Assembly: GCF_010725725.1 (NCBI RefSeq)
Contig: NZ_AP022599.1
Span: 4,464,001 to 4,528,000 of the forward strand
Direction of reading: 5' to 3'
DNA length: 64,000 nucleotides
Source: Mycolicibacterium pulveris
GTDB lineage: Bacteria; Actinomycetota; Actinomycetes; Mycobacteriales; Mycobacteriaceae
The notes under the pieces were generated by a model. That model saw only the letters and a list, made by a program, of their open reading frames with translations. It searched no databases and was not told the origin of the DNA. Position numbers and translations under genes: made by a program. Shown here piece by piece: positions 19,830 through 30,834 of the stretch (positions are counted from its first letter, which is position 1; each line of letters begins with the position of its first letter).

Positions 19830-20936
19830 ATGACTGACGGCCCCCTCGAGTTCACGGTTGAGCGCAACGCATCTCCGGCGAGCGACGAGGTACGGGCGTC
19901 GATTCTGGCCAATCCCGGGTTCGGCCAGTACCACACAGACCACATGGTTTCGATCGACTACGTCGAGGGCAAGGGCTGGCACAACGCCCGCGTGATGCCG
20001 TACGGCCCCATCGAACTGGATCCGTCGGCGATCGTGCTGCACTACGCACAAGAGGTGTTCGAGGGCCTGAAGGCCTACCGGTGGGCCGACGGGTCCATCG
20101 TGTCGTTCCGGCCGGAGGCCAACGCGCGCCGGTTGGGCACCTCGGCCCGCAGGCTGGCCATCCCCGAACTGCCCGAAGGCGTGTTCATCGAGTCGCTGCG
20201 CCAGCTGATCGCGCTCGACGAGGCCTGGGTTCCGCCACCTGGCGGTGAGGAGTCGCTGTATCTGCGGCCGTTCATCTTCGCCACCGAGGCCGGTCTCGGG
20301 GTGCGTCCGGCCAACGAGTACCGCTACATGGTCATCGCCTCACCCGCCGGGGCCTACTTCAAGGGCGGCGTCAAGCCGGTCAGCGTGTGGCTGTCGACCG
20401 AATACGTGCGGGCCTGCCCCGGCGGCACCGGAGCGGCCAAGTTCGGCGGCAACTACGCCGCGTCGCTGTTGGCCCAGGCGCAGGCCATTGAAAACGACTG
20501 CGACCAGGTCGTGTGGCTGGACGCCGCCGAACGCCGCTTCATCGAGGAGATGGGCGGGATGAACCTGTTCTTCGTGTTCGGCAGCGGCGGATCGGCACGG
20601 CTGGTCACCCCCGAGCTGAGCGGCTCCATTCTTCCTGGCGTCACTCGAGATTCCTTGCTGCAGTTGGCAACCGACGCCGGGTTCGCCATCGAGGAACGCA
20701 AGATCGACGTCGACGAATGGCAGAAGAAGGCCGCGGCGGGCGAGATCACCGAGGTGTTCGCGTGCGGCACCGCCGCCGTCATCACCCCGGTCGCGCGGGT
20801 CAAGCACGCCGAAGGCGAGTTCACCATCGCCGACGGCGGGCCGGGGGAGATCACCATGGCGCTGCGCGACACGCTCACCGGCATCCAGCGCGGCACGTTC
20901 GCCGACACCCACGGCTGGATGGCCCGGCTGAACTGA
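19830..20936 (+). CDS. ilvE: Branched-chain amino acid aminotransferase IlvE
   Basis: PLP enzyme catalysing the last step of valine, leucine and isoleucine synthesis. It is 368 residues. The PLP lysine lies in [18 protein letters not shown] (about residues 197-214). [19 protein letters not shown] is the fold-type IV substrate-binding region, and [16 protein letters not shown] binds the cofactor phosphate. NMN-like cofactor motifs are absent, as expected. It ends two bases before the convergent cobS stop. Confidence 0.96.
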   Translation: MTDGPLEFTVERNASPASDEVRASILANPGFGQYHTDHMVSIDYVEGKGWHNARVMPYGPIELDPSAIVLHYAQEVFEGLKAYRWADGSIVSFRPEANARRLGTSARRLAIPELPEGVFIESLRQLIALDEAWVPPPGGEESLYLRPFIFATEAGLGVRPANEYRYMVIASPAGAYFKGGVKPVSVWLSTEYVRACPGGTGAAKFGGNYAASLLAQAQAIENDCDQVVWLDAAERRFIEEMGGMNLFFVFGSGGSARLVTPELSGSILPGVTRDSLLQLATDAGFAIEERKIDVDEWQKKAAAGEITEVFACGTAAVITPVARVKHAEGEFTIADGGPGEITMALRDTLTGIQRGTFADTHGWMARLN

Positions 20937-20938
20937 GT

Positions 20939-21664
20939 TCAGCCCACCGCCAGGCCGACGGCGGTCAACGTCGTCGTGACCTCGATCGCCGCGCCCAGCA
21001 CGTCACCGGTGATGCCGCCGAACCGGCGCACGCAGTGCGCGACCAGCAGCGCGGCGCAGGCCAGGGCGGCGATCACCGCCACCGGGCCCTGCCACGGGCG
21101 CGGCCCGGCCAGCGCCGCCAGACCCGCCGTCGCCAGCACCCACAGCGCCACCACGGCCAGCGGCTGGGTGCCCGCCACCCGGGCACCGAGGGAGCTGCCC
21201 GCCGCGGCGGGCACCGATCTGCGGCACGCCGCGACCGCGGCCACCCGGCCCGCCGTCACCGCCACGATCACGCCGACCACGCCGAGCTCGGCCAGCGCGA
21301 ACGCCTGGGCCAGAATCACCACGACGACGGCCGCGACCCCGAACGGGCCCGCCGAGCCGTCGCGCATCACCTCCAGCGCCCGCTGCGCGGGGCCGTAACT
21401 GCCCAGCCCGTCGGCGGTGTCGGCCAGCCCGTCGATGTGCAGCCCGCGCGTCGCGAGCAGCAGCACCGTCACCGCCGCCACCCCGCCCAGCGCGCTGCCC
21501 GAACCGAACGCCACGCCCGCCACCCACAGCACCCCGGCGGCCAGGGCGCCCAGCGCCAGGCCCACCAGCGGTAGCGCGGTCAACGCCCCACGCCCGACGG
21601 GCGCGGCGCCGCGCACCGGAACGATGCTGCCGAACGCGAAAGCCGCGGCGACCGAGCCGATCAC
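20939..21664 (-). CDS. cobS: Adenosylcobinamide-GDP ribazoletransferase CobS
   Basis: Joins adenosylcobinamide-GDP and alpha-ribazole, the last step of the cobalamin lower-loop assembly. A polytopic membrane protein of 241 residues. Conserved segments: [19 protein letters not shown], the metal-binding [20 protein letters not shown], and [17 protein letters not shown] 21664 is chosen because the protein then begins [19 protein letters not shown] as the family does, five bases after the cobT stop; the longer open frame runs through cobT. Last gene of the DUF3043-cobU-cobT-cobS operon. Confidence 0.93.
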   Translation of the reverse strand: MIGSVAAAFAFGSIVPVRGAAPVGRGALTALPLVGLALGALAAGVLWVAGVAFGSGSALGGVAAVTVLLLATRGLHIDGLADTADGLGSYGPAQRALEVMRDGSAGPFGVAAVVVVILAQAFALAELGVVGVIVAVTAGRVAAVAACRRSVPAAAGSSLGARVAGTQPLAVVALWVLATAGLAALAGPRPWQGPVAVIAALACAALLVAHCVRRFGGITGDVLGAAIEVTTTLTAVGLAVG

Positions 21665-21669
21665 CTGGA

Positions 21670-22725
21670 CTACTGCTCCTCGGCGGCGCGGCTGATACCC
21701 GCTTCGTCGAACGTCGCCATCGACGCCAGCGCTGCCACCGCCGCCCGCAGAATCGGCAGCGCGACCGCGGCGCCGGTGCCCTCGCCCAGCCGCATCCCCA
21801 TGTCGACGATCGGGTCCAGCCCCAGGCGCTGCAAGGCCACCGTGTGCGCGGGCTCGGAGGAGCGGTGGCCCGCCTGCCACCACTGCCGGGCACCCGGCGC
21901 GAGCTGCTCGGCGACCAACGCGGCCGCACTCACCACCAGCCCGTCCAACAGCACCGGGGTGCGGCGCACCGCGGCCTGCGCGCAGAACCCCGCCATCGCG
22001 GCCACGTCGGCCCCGCCGCACATCCGCAGCAGCGCAACGGGATCCCCGCCCGACGCGCGCGAGCGATACAGCGCGTCACGGATCGCAGCGGTCTTGCGCG
22101 CCCACCCGACGTCGTCGACGCCGGTGCCGCGGCCCACCACGGCGACCGGTTCAGAATCGGTCAGCGCCGCAATCAAAGTCGTTGCCGGCGTGGTGTTTCC
22201 GATTCCCATGTCACCGGCGATCAGCAGGTCGGCGCCGGAATCCACCTCGTCGTCGGCGATCTGGCGACCGGCCTGCAGCGCGGCGCGCACTTCCTGCGCG
22301 CTCAGCGCGTCCTCGACGGCGATGTTTCCGCTGCCGCGACGCACCTTGTGCTTACCGATCGACGCCGACGGCGCGTCCTCGACGTCCACCGCGATGTCGG
22401 CCACCCGCACGGTGGCCCCCGCCACCTCGGCGATCACGTTGATCGCGGCGCCGCCTGCCTCGAAGTTGGTCAGCATCTGCGCGGTCACCTCGGTCGGATA
22501 CGCCGACACCCCGGCCGCCGCCACGCCGTGGTCACCGGCGAACACCACCACCCGGGCCCGGTGAAACGGGCGCGGCGGGCAGCTGCCCTGGCAAGCGGCC
22601 ACCCACACCGACAGGTCCTCCAGCCTGCCCAGCGAGCCCGGCGGTTTGATCAACCGGTTCTGGCGGGCGCGGGCCTCCGCCGCGGCGTCCTCGTCGGGTG
22701 CGGTGATGGGGGGAAAGTCGGTCAC
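21670..22725 (-). CDS. cobT: Nicotinate-nucleotide--dimethylbenzimidazole phosphoribosyltransferase CobT
   Basis: Makes alpha-ribazole phosphate from dimethylbenzimidazole and nicotinate mononucleotide for cobalamin. It is 351 residues. [19 protein letters not shown] at the N-terminus, [17 protein letters not shown], and [18 protein letters not shown] are hallmarks; the catalytic glutamate is expected in the C-terminal part. The start overlaps the cobU stop by four bases and cobS follows after five bases, so the three are translationally linked. Confidence 0.95.
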   Translation of the reverse strand: MTDFPPITAPDEDAAAEARARQNRLIKPPGSLGRLEDLSVWVAACQGSCPPRPFHRARVVVFAGDHGVAAAGVSAYPTEVTAQMLTNFEAGGAAINVIAEVAGATVRVADIAVDVEDAPSASIGKHKVRRGSGNIAVEDALSAQEVRAALQAGRQIADDEVDSGADLLIAGDMGIGNTTPATTLIAALTDSEPVAVVGRGTGVDDVGWARKTAAIRDALYRSRASGGDPVALLRMCGGADVAAMAGFCAQAAVRRTPVLLDGLVVSAAALVAEQLAPGARQWWQAGHRSSEPAHTVALQRLGLDPIVDMGMRLGEGTGAAVALPILRAAVAALASMATFDEAGISRAAEEQ

Positions 22726-23273
22726 GGCCGGGCCTCCGCCTGCCCGGTGTCCTTGACCGTGACGGGCTGGCCGGCGACGACGAGCACCACGCGGTCACAC
22801 AGGGCGGCGAGCCGCTGGTTGAGCAGGCCCAGCTCGTCGGCGAAGCGCCGTCCCGCCTCGGTGGGCGGCACGACGGTCAGCCCGACCTCGGGGCTGACCA
22901 GCGCCAGCGGCGACGCGAACCCACGCACCGCGTCGAGCAGGTCGGCGACGTCGTCGGCCACCGAGCCGCCGCGCCACGCGCCGCTGCGGTCCATCGCCGC
23001 CGTCAGCCAGGAACCGATGTCGTCGACGAGCGTGGCGGCGCCCGGGGCGGAGCGCAATTGCGTTGCCACATCGGTCGTTTCGACCGTCGACCAGGAAGTG
23101 GGCCTGCGGCTGCGGTGCGCGGCGACCCGGGCCTCCCAGTCGGCATCCCCGGCGGGGGCGGGGCCGGTGGCCAGATAGCAGACCGGCTGCGAGCCGGTGA
23201 CGGCCGCCGCGATCGCCGACTCGGCCCATTGGGACTTGCCCGAGCGGATGCCGCCGAGCACCAGCATGCGCAC
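22722..23273 (-). CDS. cobU: Adenosylcobinamide kinase/guanylyltransferase CobU
   Basis: Phosphorylates adenosylcobinamide and transfers GMP to it, giving the substrate of CobS. It is 183 residues from GTG 23273, close to family length. The P-loop is [15 protein letters not shown] at the N-terminus, followed by [23 protein letters not shown] (with the guanylylated histidine in the HRSRR region), DDIGSWLTA, and [25 protein letters not shown] 23273 is preferred over the longer open frame because the P-loop then lies at the N-terminus as in relatives. In H37Rv, as I recall, cobU is elsewhere (Rv0254c), whereas here it heads cobTS. Confidence 0.92.
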   Translation of the reverse strand: MRMLVLGGIRSGKSQWAESAIAAAVTGSQPVCYLATGPAPAGDADWEARVAAHRSRRPTSWSTVETTDVATQLRSAPGAATLVDDIGSWLTAAMDRSGAWRGGSVADDVADLLDAVRGFASPLALVSPEVGLTVVPPTEAGRRFADELGLLNQRLAALCDRVVLVVAGQPVTVKDTGQAEARP

Positions 23274-23278
23274 CGGGC

Positions 23279-23953
23279 TCAGGTGACCTTGTCGCCGCGG
23301 TTGACCTGGGGGCGGGGCGCCCGCATGCGACGCAGCTGCGAAGCGCGGCTGGCCGCGTAAAAGCCCAATCGCCAACCGGATTCGTTGTTGCCGGGGAACT
23401 TCGCGTCGACCAACCGGTTGACCTTGCGGCCCAGCACGAACCCGTCGATCACCATGATCAACACGAGCAGCAGCATCGCGGGGGAGATCAGGCGCTGCAC
23501 CTCCACCGACGGCACGGACAGCATGACGAAGATCAGCGCGAGCGCGCTCGGCATGAACAGGCCGAGCACGTTGCGGCGCGCATCGACGACGTCGCGCACG
23601 AACTTGCGGATCGGGCCCTTGTCCCGCGGCAACAGGTAGGCGTCCTCGCCGGCCATCATCTTCTCGCGGCGCTCTGCCATCTCGGCGCGGCGGGCGAGTT
23701 TGTCGGCTTTGCGTTCCTCGCGGGTCAGCGTCTTGCGCATCTCCTTGCGGCGTCGGCGGGCCTCGGCGGTGGTCATCGGGGCGGGCGCGACCGGGCCCCG
23801 TCTGCGGCTGGACTGGCTGCGCTTGGGTGTCGGCCTCCCTTTGGGCGGGGTGGTGCGCGGCGGGGCGCCTGCATCCGAAGCCTCGGTGGTGTCTTCGGAC
23901 ACATCTGATTCCGGTGTTTCGTCGTCGTGTTTCTTGCGGCCCAGCAGGTTCAC
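23279..23953 (-). CDS. DUF3043 membrane protein (Rv2206-like)
   Basis: A 224-residue protein of unknown function. Residues 1-120 are a long polar, highly charged region (acidic, then Pro/Arg and Lys/Arg/Glu-rich, probably partly coiled coil). A conserved DKGPIRKFVRDVVDARRNVLG segment and two membrane helices (FMPSALALIFVMLSV and SPAMLLLVLIMVIDGFVLG) follow, with a short conserved tail. GTG 23953 has a TAACCT hexamer seven bases upstream. cobU begins five bases after its stop, so it is co-transcribed with the cobalamin genes; whether it takes part in that pathway is not known. Confidence 0.85.
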   Translation of the reverse strand: MNLLGRKKHDDETPESDVSEDTTEASDAGAPPRTTPPKGRPTPKRSQSSRRRGPVAPAPMTTAEARRRRKEMRKTLTREERKADKLARRAEMAERREKMMAGEDAYLLPRDKGPIRKFVRDVVDARRNVLGLFMPSALALIFVMLSVPSVEVQRLISPAMLLLVLIMVIDGFVLGRKVNRLVDAKFPGNNESGWRLGFYAASRASQLRRMRAPRPQVNRGDKVT

Positions 23954-23966
23954 GCCTGCCAGGTTA
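23954..23966 (-). promoter_or_regulatory. Putative leaderless -10 element of the DUF3043-cobUTS operon
   Basis: Minus-strand TAACCT (23966-23961) is seven bases before GTG 23953. I saw no cobalamin riboswitch in the 126-base divergent region. Confidence 0.4.
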
Positions 23967-24079
23967 CTTCCGCGGCGTCGCGACGCTGCGCCGAGCTGTG
24001 GACAAACTCGGGAATAGCGGCGTGAGGGGGTACCGTTGTTCAGGTACGCCGCACATGCTGAGGCTATACAGGAGACGTA

Positions 24080-24442
24080 ATGACAGTTCAGAACGAGTCG
24101 TCAACCGGGACCGCCACCCACGGCGTGACCCTCAGCGACGCCGCCGCAGCCAAGGCCAAGGCGTTGCTCGACCAGGAGGGCCGCGACGACCTCGCGCTGC
24201 GCATCGCCGTTCAGCCGGGCGGCTGTGCCGGCCTGCGCTACAACCTCTTCTTCGACGACCGGACCCTCGACGGTGACCTGACCGCGGAGTTCGGCGGCGT
24301 CAACCTGACCGTGGACCGGATGAGCGCACCCTACGTGCAGGGCGCCGTCATCGACTTCGTCGACACCATCGAGAAGCAGGGCTTCACTATCGACAACCCG
24401 AACGCCACCGGCTCGTGCGCCTGCGGCGACTCGTTCAACTGA
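24080..24442 (+). CDS. erpA: A-type iron-sulfur carrier (ErpA/IscA/HesB family)
   Basis: A 120-residue protein that receives and delivers Fe-S clusters. The three conserved cysteines are present: C49 in QPGGCAGLRY, and C113 and C115 in the C-terminal GSCACGDSF. Length and motif spacing are typical. ATG 24080 has an AGGAGA ribosome binding site; TATACA at 24065-24070 may be a -10 but is close to the start. Fe-S clients nearby include LipA and the Rieske protein QcrA (context only). The equivalent is Rv2204c. Confidence 0.93.
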   Translation: MTVQNESSTGTATHGVTLSDAAAAKAKALLDQEGRDDLALRIAVQPGGCAGLRYNLFFDDRTLDGDLTAEFGGVNLTVDRMSAPYVQGAVIDFVDTIEKQGFTIDNPNATGSCACGDSFN

Positions 24443-24451
24443 GCTGAGCTC

Positions 24452-25129
24452 TCAGTACTGTCCGGTGCGCGGTAGATAGGAGCACACCAGCACGTCGTTG
24501 TCGTAGGCCAGTAGCTGTGCGACGGCCTGCTGCTCTTGCGGGCGGGGCTGGCCGCGCCTGGTGGTGCTGGCCGGCGTGACGTTCATCGTGAACAGCACCT
24601 GCGCCTGATGCGGCGAGGACCTCACCATTTTGTCGATCGACGCCACCTGCGCCTGGCTGTACTGCTTGCGGAACGCGTCGCTGGACAGCCCGGCCAGGGC
24701 CAGATCCGAGCGGCGTTCCTTGACCGCGTCGAACAGGCCGCACAACGTGTGCCGGGCCACCGTCTCGTCGTCCCCGTTGGACAGGGCGTCCAGGTACTCC
24801 TGGATGGCGGCCTTCGCCGACGCATCGGTGAGCGCTCCGGAGGCGGCCGGGCTGTCGCCGCCGCGGTCGGCCAGCACGAGCGCGGCCACCAGGCCGGCGA
24901 TCACCGCCAACGCCAGCACGGCACCGACGATCACCGGCCACCTGCGCCTCTTCTTGTACTGCACAGGCGGCGGCAGCATGCCCGGATATGCCGCGCCCAT
25001 GTCGGGATAGGGCTGCGCGGCGGTCTCCGGGCCGCCGGACGGCGGAAAAGGCTGCTGTGGAAACGATTGCGGGTACGTTTGCGGGCCTGCCGGACCTGCG
25101 CCGAATTCGGGCGGATACGGACCGGCCAT
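24452..25129 (-). CDS. Membrane protein with Pro/Gln-rich N-terminus (Rv2203-like)
   Basis: A 225-residue protein of unknown function. Residues 1-60 are rich in Pro, Gly, Gln and Tyr (MAGPYPPEFGAGPAGPQTYP). A basic stop (KKRRRW) precedes one membrane helix, PVIVGAVLALAVIAGLVAALVLA. The exported C-terminal domain has a DUF4878-like appearance (a helical SASDASAKAAIQEYLDAL-type segment then DDVLVCSYLP) with two cysteines that could form a disulfide. The ATG has a GGGGAG ribosome binding site. It is convergent with erpA, with nine bases between the stops. Confidence 0.75.
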   Translation of the reverse strand: MAGPYPPEFGAGPAGPQTYPQSFPQQPFPPSGGPETAAQPYPDMGAAYPGMLPPPVQYKKRRRWPVIVGAVLALAVIAGLVAALVLADRGGDSPAASGALTDASAKAAIQEYLDALSNGDDETVARHTLCGLFDAVKERRSDLALAGLSSDAFRKQYSQAQVASIDKMVRSSPHQAQVLFTMNVTPASTTRRGQPRPQEQQAVAQLLAYDNDVLVCSYLPRTGQY

Positions 25130-25288
25130 AGATTTGCTCCCCGGGGATGTGCGTCGGAATGTCTCTGTCTACAGTGACCGCGCGGACACTTGTAGGCAGG
25201 TTAGCGCACTTGTCACGCGGTCCCACGGCGACAAAGGTGAACCCCGGGCTGGATAAAGTATCTAGGCGGCTTAACTGATGAAGGGTGA

Positions 25289-26272
<984 letters not shown>

Positions 26273-26278
26273 CCGGCC

Positions 26279-28222
26279 TCACAGCTGGACCGGGTACGTC
26301 GGCTCGCTGATCTGTGGGGTGGTGCTGCGCTCGACGAAGATCGCGTGCCACAGCAAAAAGATCAGCAGCGTCCACAGGCGGCGGCTGTGATCGCTTGTGC
26401 CGCTGCGGTGTTCGTCGAGCATGGTGCGCACTGCGGCCAGATCGATGAGCTCACCGGCCTGCGACGAGCCGACCATCGTGTGCGCCCAGTCCAGCAGATC
26501 TCCGGCCCGCAGCCAGTGCCTGATCGGCACGGGGAAGCCCAGTTTCGGCCGGTTGAGCACGTGCGCGGGCACGATCGGTTCCAAGGCGCGCCGCAGCGCG
26601 TATTTCGTGGTGGCCCGGGTGATCTTCTGGTCGAGCGGCAGCCGTGCGGCCACCGCGAACACCTCGGGGTCCAGGAACGGCACCCGCAGCTCCAACGAAT
26701 TGGCCATCGTCATCTTGTCGGCCTTGACCAGGATGTCGCCGCGCAACCAGGTGAACAGATCGATGTGCTGCATGCGCGCGACCGGGTCGGCGCCCCGCGA
26801 CTCGGCGTAGAGGGGTGCGGTGATGTCGGTGTGGGTCCACTCCTCGCGGAACCCCGGCAGCACGGCGCGCAACTGCTCGTCGGAGAAGCTGCGGGCGTTG
26901 CCGTAGTAGCGCTCCTCGAGCGTGAGCGATCCGCGGTGCAGCAGGCTTTTGCCGCGCATGCCCTCGGGCAGCGGCCGCGACGCCTTGCCGAGCGAGCGAC
27001 GCACCGGGCGGGGGAGATAGTCAAAGGCCCGCAGCGACAACGGTTCCCGGTAGATGGTGTAGCCGCCGAACAGTTCGTCGGCGCCTTCGCCGGACAGCAC
27101 CACCTTCACGTGCTTGCGGGCCTCGCGGGCGATGAAGAAAAGCGGCACCAGCGCCGGATCGGCCACGGGTTCGTCGAGGTACCACACGATTTCGGGAAGC
27201 GCGCTGACGAACTCGGTCTGGCTCACCACCTTCGTCACGTGGCGGGCCCCGATCGCCTCGGCCGACGCGACCGCCACGTCGACCTCGGAGAACCCCTCCC
27301 GTTCGAACCCGGTGGTGAAGGTGATCAGCCGCGGGTTGTGCCGCATGGCCAGCGCGGCGATCGCGGTGGAATCGATACCGCCGGACAGGAAGGCGCCCAC
27401 CGTGACATCGGCGCGCATGTGCTTGGCGACCGAATCCTCGAGCACCGCCGTGATCTCGTCGTAGCGGGCCTGTTCCTCGCCGGGACGAAACGGAACTGGG
27501 GCGAACCGCGGCGTGAAATAGCGCGTCACCTGCGGCGGTTGGCCAGGCCGCACACGCCCGTAGCTGCCCGACTCCAGCCTGCGCACGCCGCGGTGCAGCG
27601 TCTCGGGCTCGGGCACGTACTGCAGCACGGTGTAGTGCTGCAGCGCGCGGTGATCCAGCGTCTGGTCGATGCCGATCTGCTCGGCCAACTCCAGCAGGCA
27701 CTTCTTCTCGCTGCCGACAACGGTGCCACCCGGCCCGGTCGCCATGAACAGCGGTTTGATGCCGAACGGGTCTCTGGCACAGAACAGTTCGCTTTCCACG
27801 GTGTCCCACAGCGCGAACGCGAACATGCCGCGCAGCCGGTTCAGCGCCTCGGTGCCCCAGTGGTGATAGGCCGCGATGATGACCTCGCTGTCGCCGTCGG
27901 TGGCGAACACCACACCGAACTCGGAGCGCAGCGCCTCCCGCAGCTCCAGATAGTTGTAGATCTCGCCGTTGAACACCAGCACATAGCGGTCGGGCGACGC
28001 CGGCGGGCCCCAGCGCAGCGGCTGATGGCTGTGCGCGATGTCGATGATCGACAACCGGTTGAAGCCCAACACGCTCACCGGACGCTGCGGGTCGTCGACC
28101 CACGCGCCGGGCTCGTCGGGTCCGCGGTGCCGCATCAGGTGCGTGGCCGCAAAAACCGCGTCGACCAGGTCAGATGGCACATCGGCGGACGGATTTCGCA
28201 CCAGGGCCAGCAGTCCGCACAC
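26279..28222 (-). CDS. asnB: Asparagine synthetase (glutamine-hydrolysing) AsnB
   Basis: Makes asparagine from aspartate, ATP and glutamine. It is 647 residues. The catalytic N-terminal cysteine must be residue 2, which fixes the start at GTG 28222 (MCGLLALV) although the frame is open to 28264. The glutaminase domain continues with MRHRGPDEPG, FNRLSIIDIAHSHQP and VFNGEIYNYLELR. The synthetase domain has the PP-loop FLSGGIDSTAIAAL and LSGEGADELFGGY. A CATACT hexamer lies six bases upstream of the GTG. It is divergent from ctaC. Confidence 0.96.
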   Translation of the reverse strand: MCGLLALVRNPSADVPSDLVDAVFAATHLMRHRGPDEPGAWVDDPQRPVSVLGFNRLSIIDIAHSHQPLRWGPPASPDRYVLVFNGEIYNYLELREALRSEFGVVFATDGDSEVIIAAYHHWGTEALNRLRGMFAFALWDTVESELFCARDPFGIKPLFMATGPGGTVVGSEKKCLLELAEQIGIDQTLDHRALQHYTVLQYVPEPETLHRGVRRLESGSYGRVRPGQPPQVTRYFTPRFAPVPFRPGEEQARYDEITAVLEDSVAKHMRADVTVGAFLSGGIDSTAIAALAMRHNPRLITFTTGFEREGFSEVDVAVASAEAIGARHVTKVVSQTEFVSALPEIVWYLDEPVADPALVPLFFIAREARKHVKVVLSGEGADELFGGYTIYREPLSLRAFDYLPRPVRRSLGKASRPLPEGMRGKSLLHRGSLTLEERYYGNARSFSDEQLRAVLPGFREEWTHTDITAPLYAESRGADPVARMQHIDLFTWLRGDILVKADKMTMANSLELRVPFLDPEVFAVAARLPLDQKITRATTKYALRRALEPIVPAHVLNRPKLGFPVPIRHWLRAGDLLDWAHTMVGSSQAGELIDLAAVRTMLDEHRSGTSDHSRRLWTLLIFLLWHAIFVERSTTPQISEPTYPVQL

Positions 28223-28234
28223 GGCGCCAGTATG
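28223..28234 (-). promoter_or_regulatory. Putative leaderless -10 element of asnB
   Basis: Minus-strand CATACT (28234-28229) is six bases before GTG 28222 and independently supports that start. Confidence 0.4.
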
Positions 28235-28327
28235 CCGAATAGCGAGGTGCGTCGAGACCAGCACCCACTCGTGGTCTACGCTGCGTAGTATTCGGCCTGG
28301 CTCACGACTTCTAGGGAGGGCTCCAGC

Positions 28328-29362
28328 GTGACACCTCGCGTGTTCCGGGTGGCGGCGTTGTCGGTCGTCCTGGGCGGCACCGCACTGCTGCTCAGCGGCT
28401 GCAGCTGGTCAGACGTTTTAGGCCTCGGCTGGCCGAAGGGCATCACGCCGGAGGCGCACCTGAACCGGGAGCTGTGGATCGGTTCGGTGATCGCGTCGCT
28501 GATCGTCGGCGCGATCGTGTGGGGCCTGGTCTTCTGGAGCGCCGCGTTTCACCGCAAGAAGAAGACCGACACCGAGTTGCCGCGCCAGTTCGGCTACAAC
28601 ATGCCGCTGGAGTTGGTGCTGACCGTCGTGCCGTTCCTGATCATCTCGGTGCTGTTCTACTTCACCGTGGTGGTCCAGGAGAGGATGCTGCACAAGGAAC
28701 CCAATCCCGAGGTCGTCGTCGACGTCACGGCGTTCCAGTGGAACTGGAAGTTCGGCTACCAGCAGGTCGATTTCGCCGACGGCACCTTCACCTACGACGG
28801 CGCCGACCCGGAGCGCAAGGCCGCGGTGGCCTCGGGCCCCGAGGGTCTGGAGGGCCCGCACGGCGGCGAGTACGGCACCATCGCGGGTAAGCACCCCGCG
28901 GACCGCACCTACCTGAACTTCGACAAGGTCGAGACGCTGGGCACCTCCTACGAGATCCCGGTGCTGGTGTTGCCCGTCGGCAAGCGCATCGAGTTCCAGA
29001 TCGCCTCGGCCGACGTCATCCACGCGTTCTGGATCCCCGAGTTCCTGTTCAAACGCGACGTGATGCCCAACCCGGAGGCCAACAACTCCGACAACATCTT
29101 CCAGGTCAGCGAGATCAACCAGACCGGCGCCTTCGTCGGCCGCTGCGCGGAGATGTGCGGCACCTATCACGCGATGATGAACTTCGAACTGCGGGTCGTG
29201 GAGCCCAACGACTTCAAGGCGTACCTGCAGCAGCGCATCGACGGCGCGACGAACGCCGAGGCGCTCCGGGCGATCAACCAACCACCGACGGCGATCACCA
29301 CGAGGCCGTTCGATGTCCGCCGCGGCGAGCTGGCACCGCCGATCGCCGACGCCAGCAAGTAG
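28328..29362 (+). CDS. ctaC: Cytochrome c oxidase subunit II CtaC
   Basis: CuA-bearing subunit of the aa3 oxidase; takes electrons from the diheme cytochrome QcrC in the bcc-aa3 supercomplex. It is 344 residues. The lipoprotein signal ends LLLSGC (Cys25). Two membrane helices follow ([20 protein letters not shown] and [20 protein letters not shown]). The periplasmic domain has [13 protein letters not shown], the extra loop seen in actinobacteria, [13 protein letters not shown] and the CuA motif [14 protein letters not shown]. The GTG has an AGGGAGGG ribosome binding site; TAGTAT near 28287 is a plausible -10. Catalytic subunit I (ctaD) is not in the window. Confidence 0.96.
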   Translation: MTPRVFRVAALSVVLGGTALLLSGCSWSDVLGLGWPKGITPEAHLNRELWIGSVIASLIVGAIVWGLVFWSAAFHRKKKTDTELPRQFGYNMPLELVLTVVPFLIISVLFYFTVVVQERMLHKEPNPEVVVDVTAFQWNWKFGYQQVDFADGTFTYDGADPERKAAVASGPEGLEGPHGGEYGTIAGKHPADRTYLNFDKVETLGTSYEIPVLVLPVGKRIEFQIASADVIHAFWIPEFLFKRDVMPNPEANNSDNIFQVSEINQTGAFVGRCAEMCGTYHAMMNFELRVVEPNDFKAYLQQRIDGATNAEALRAINQPPTAITTRPFDVRRGELAPPIADASK

Positions 29363-29377
29363 GGGTAGGGGTCTCAG

Positions 29378-29797
29378 ATGCATCTTGAAGCCAGGCTGTT
29401 CGAGTTCCTGACCGCGTTCTTCGTGCTGTCCGCGATCGTCTACGGGACCCTGACCCAGCTGTTCGGCCCCGGCGGCGTGGAGTGGGCAGGTACGACGGCG
29501 CTGGTGATGACCGCCGGGTTGACCCTGATCACCGGCACCTTCTTCCGGTTCGTGGCGCGACGCCTGGACACCCGCCCCGAGGACTACGAGGACGCCGAGA
29601 TCAGCGACGGCGCGGGGGAGTTGGGTTTCTACGCCCCGCACAGCTGGTGGCCGGTGATGGTCGCGCTGTCGGCGTCGGTGGCGGCCGTGGGACTGGCCCT
29701 GTGGTTGCCGTGGTTGATCGTGGCGGGCGTCTGCTTCGTGATCGCCTCCGCGGGCGGCCTGGTGTTCGAGTACTACACCGGCCCGGAAAAGCACTGA
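29378..29797 (+). CDS. ctaF: Cytochrome c oxidase subunit IV CtaF (Rv2199c-like)
   Basis: Small actinobacterial aa3-oxidase subunit. It is 139 residues with four membrane segments: [59 protein letters not shown] and [28 protein letters not shown] at the N-terminus and [18 protein letters not shown] are conserved in the family. It starts 15 bases after the ctaC stop, in one operon. Confidence 0.92.
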   Translation: MHLEARLFEFLTAFFVLSAIVYGTLTQLFGPGGVEWAGTTALVMTAGLTLITGTFFRFVARRLDTRPEDYEDAEISDGAGELGFYAPHSWWPVMVALSASVAAVGLALWLPWLIVAGVCFVIASAGGLVFEYYTGPEKH

Positions 29798-29973
29798 TCG
29801 ACGCTGGTCGACTCCGCCCGAAAGGTCACAATCGGGCCACCACTTTGTCGGCTGACCGCGCGGTCGGGCTCATCGGCGTCGCGCGTTTGGGTAATGTTGC
29901 CGAGGCACGGTCGAGCCGCTTACGGCCAGGAAGAACCCCGCGCCGGTTGAGTAGTCGAGAAGGATAGGCGTAG

Positions 29974-30834
29974 ATGAGCGGGCCGAATCCCCCGGATAAC
30001 GAAGGTTCGGATTTCGGAGGTCAAGAGCCGGGCAACGAATCCGCCTCCGAGCAGCCCGGCGCTTCCGATACCGGCCAGACGGATTTCTACTCGCAGGCGT
30101 ACTCCGCGCCCGAGTCCGAGCAGTTCACCACCGGTCCCTACGTGCCCCCTGACGCGTCGCTGTACGACTACGACAGCTACGAACAGACCGAGGTGGTCGA
30201 CCCGCCTCCGCCGCCGCGGTGGCCCTGGGTGGTGGGCGTAGCGGCCATCGTCGCCGCGATCGCGCTCGTCGTCTCCGTGTCGGTGCTGGTGACCCGCACC
30301 GACACCAGCAGCCTGGCCATCCCCGAGACATCGACCACGACGCCGCCGCCGCCGGTGCAGGACGAGATCACCACGACCACCCCGCCCCCTCCGCCGCCAC
30401 CGCCGACGACGGAGCCTCCGCCGCCGCCACCGCCGGAAACGGTGACCGTCACGCAGGAGCCGCCACCCCCACCGCCGCCCGCGCCGGAACCCACCGCCGA
30501 AGCCCCTCCTCCGCCGCCGGAGACCACGCCACCGCCCGCCCCGCCCCCGACCACGCAGGCGGGTCCGCGGCAGGTGACGTATTCGGTGACGGGCACCAAG
30601 GCGCCCGGCGACATCATCACCGTGACCTACATCGATGCCGCCGGTCGCAGCCGCACCCAGCGCAACGTCTACATTCCGTGGTCGCTGACCGTGACACCGA
30701 TCTCGCAGTCCGAGGTCGGCTCGGTGCAGGCTTCCAGCCTCTTCCTGGTCAGTAGGCTCAATTGTTCGATCACCACGAGTGATGGCACAGTGCTGTCCTC
30801 CAACACCAACAACGCCGCACAGACGAGCTGCTGA
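29974..30834 (+). CDS. mmpS3: MmpS3-type membrane protein with proline-rich periplasmic spacer
   Basis: A 286-residue protein: an acidic, Ser/Gly/Tyr-rich cytoplasmic segment (1-85), one membrane helix ([23 protein letters not shown]), a spacer of about 95 residues dominated by Pro and Thr (runs of six to eight prolines), and a C-terminal MmpS domain ([21 protein letters not shown], residues about 205-286). MmpS proteins usually partner MmpL transporters, but no mmpL is nearby, and MmpS3 is the essential-like, division-linked member in mycobacteria. A TAATGT hexamer lies near 29891. It sits between oxidase subunit genes and a DUF2561 protein. Confidence 0.9.
   Translation: MSGPNPPDNEGSDFGGQEPGNESASEQPGASDTGQTDFYSQAYSAPESEQFTTGPYVPPDASLYDYDSYEQTEVVDPPPPPRWPWVVGVAAIVAAIALVVSVSVLVTRTDTSSLAIPETSTTTPPPPVQDEITTTTPPPPPPPPTTEPPPPPPPETVTVTQEPPPPPPPAPEPTAEAPPPPPETTPPPAPPPTTQAGPRQVTYSVTGTKAPGDIITVTYIDAAGRSRTQRNVYIPWSLTVTPISQSEVGSVQASSLFLVSRLNCSITTSDGTVLSSNTNNAAQTSC

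Noticed and set aside
26345..28288. 647-residue plus-strand frame across asnB
   Set aside because: Antisense shadow of a complete asparagine synthetase.
30177..30620. Gly-rich minus-strand frame opposite mmpS3
   Set aside because: Complement of the CCG proline codons of MmpS3; not an independent gene.
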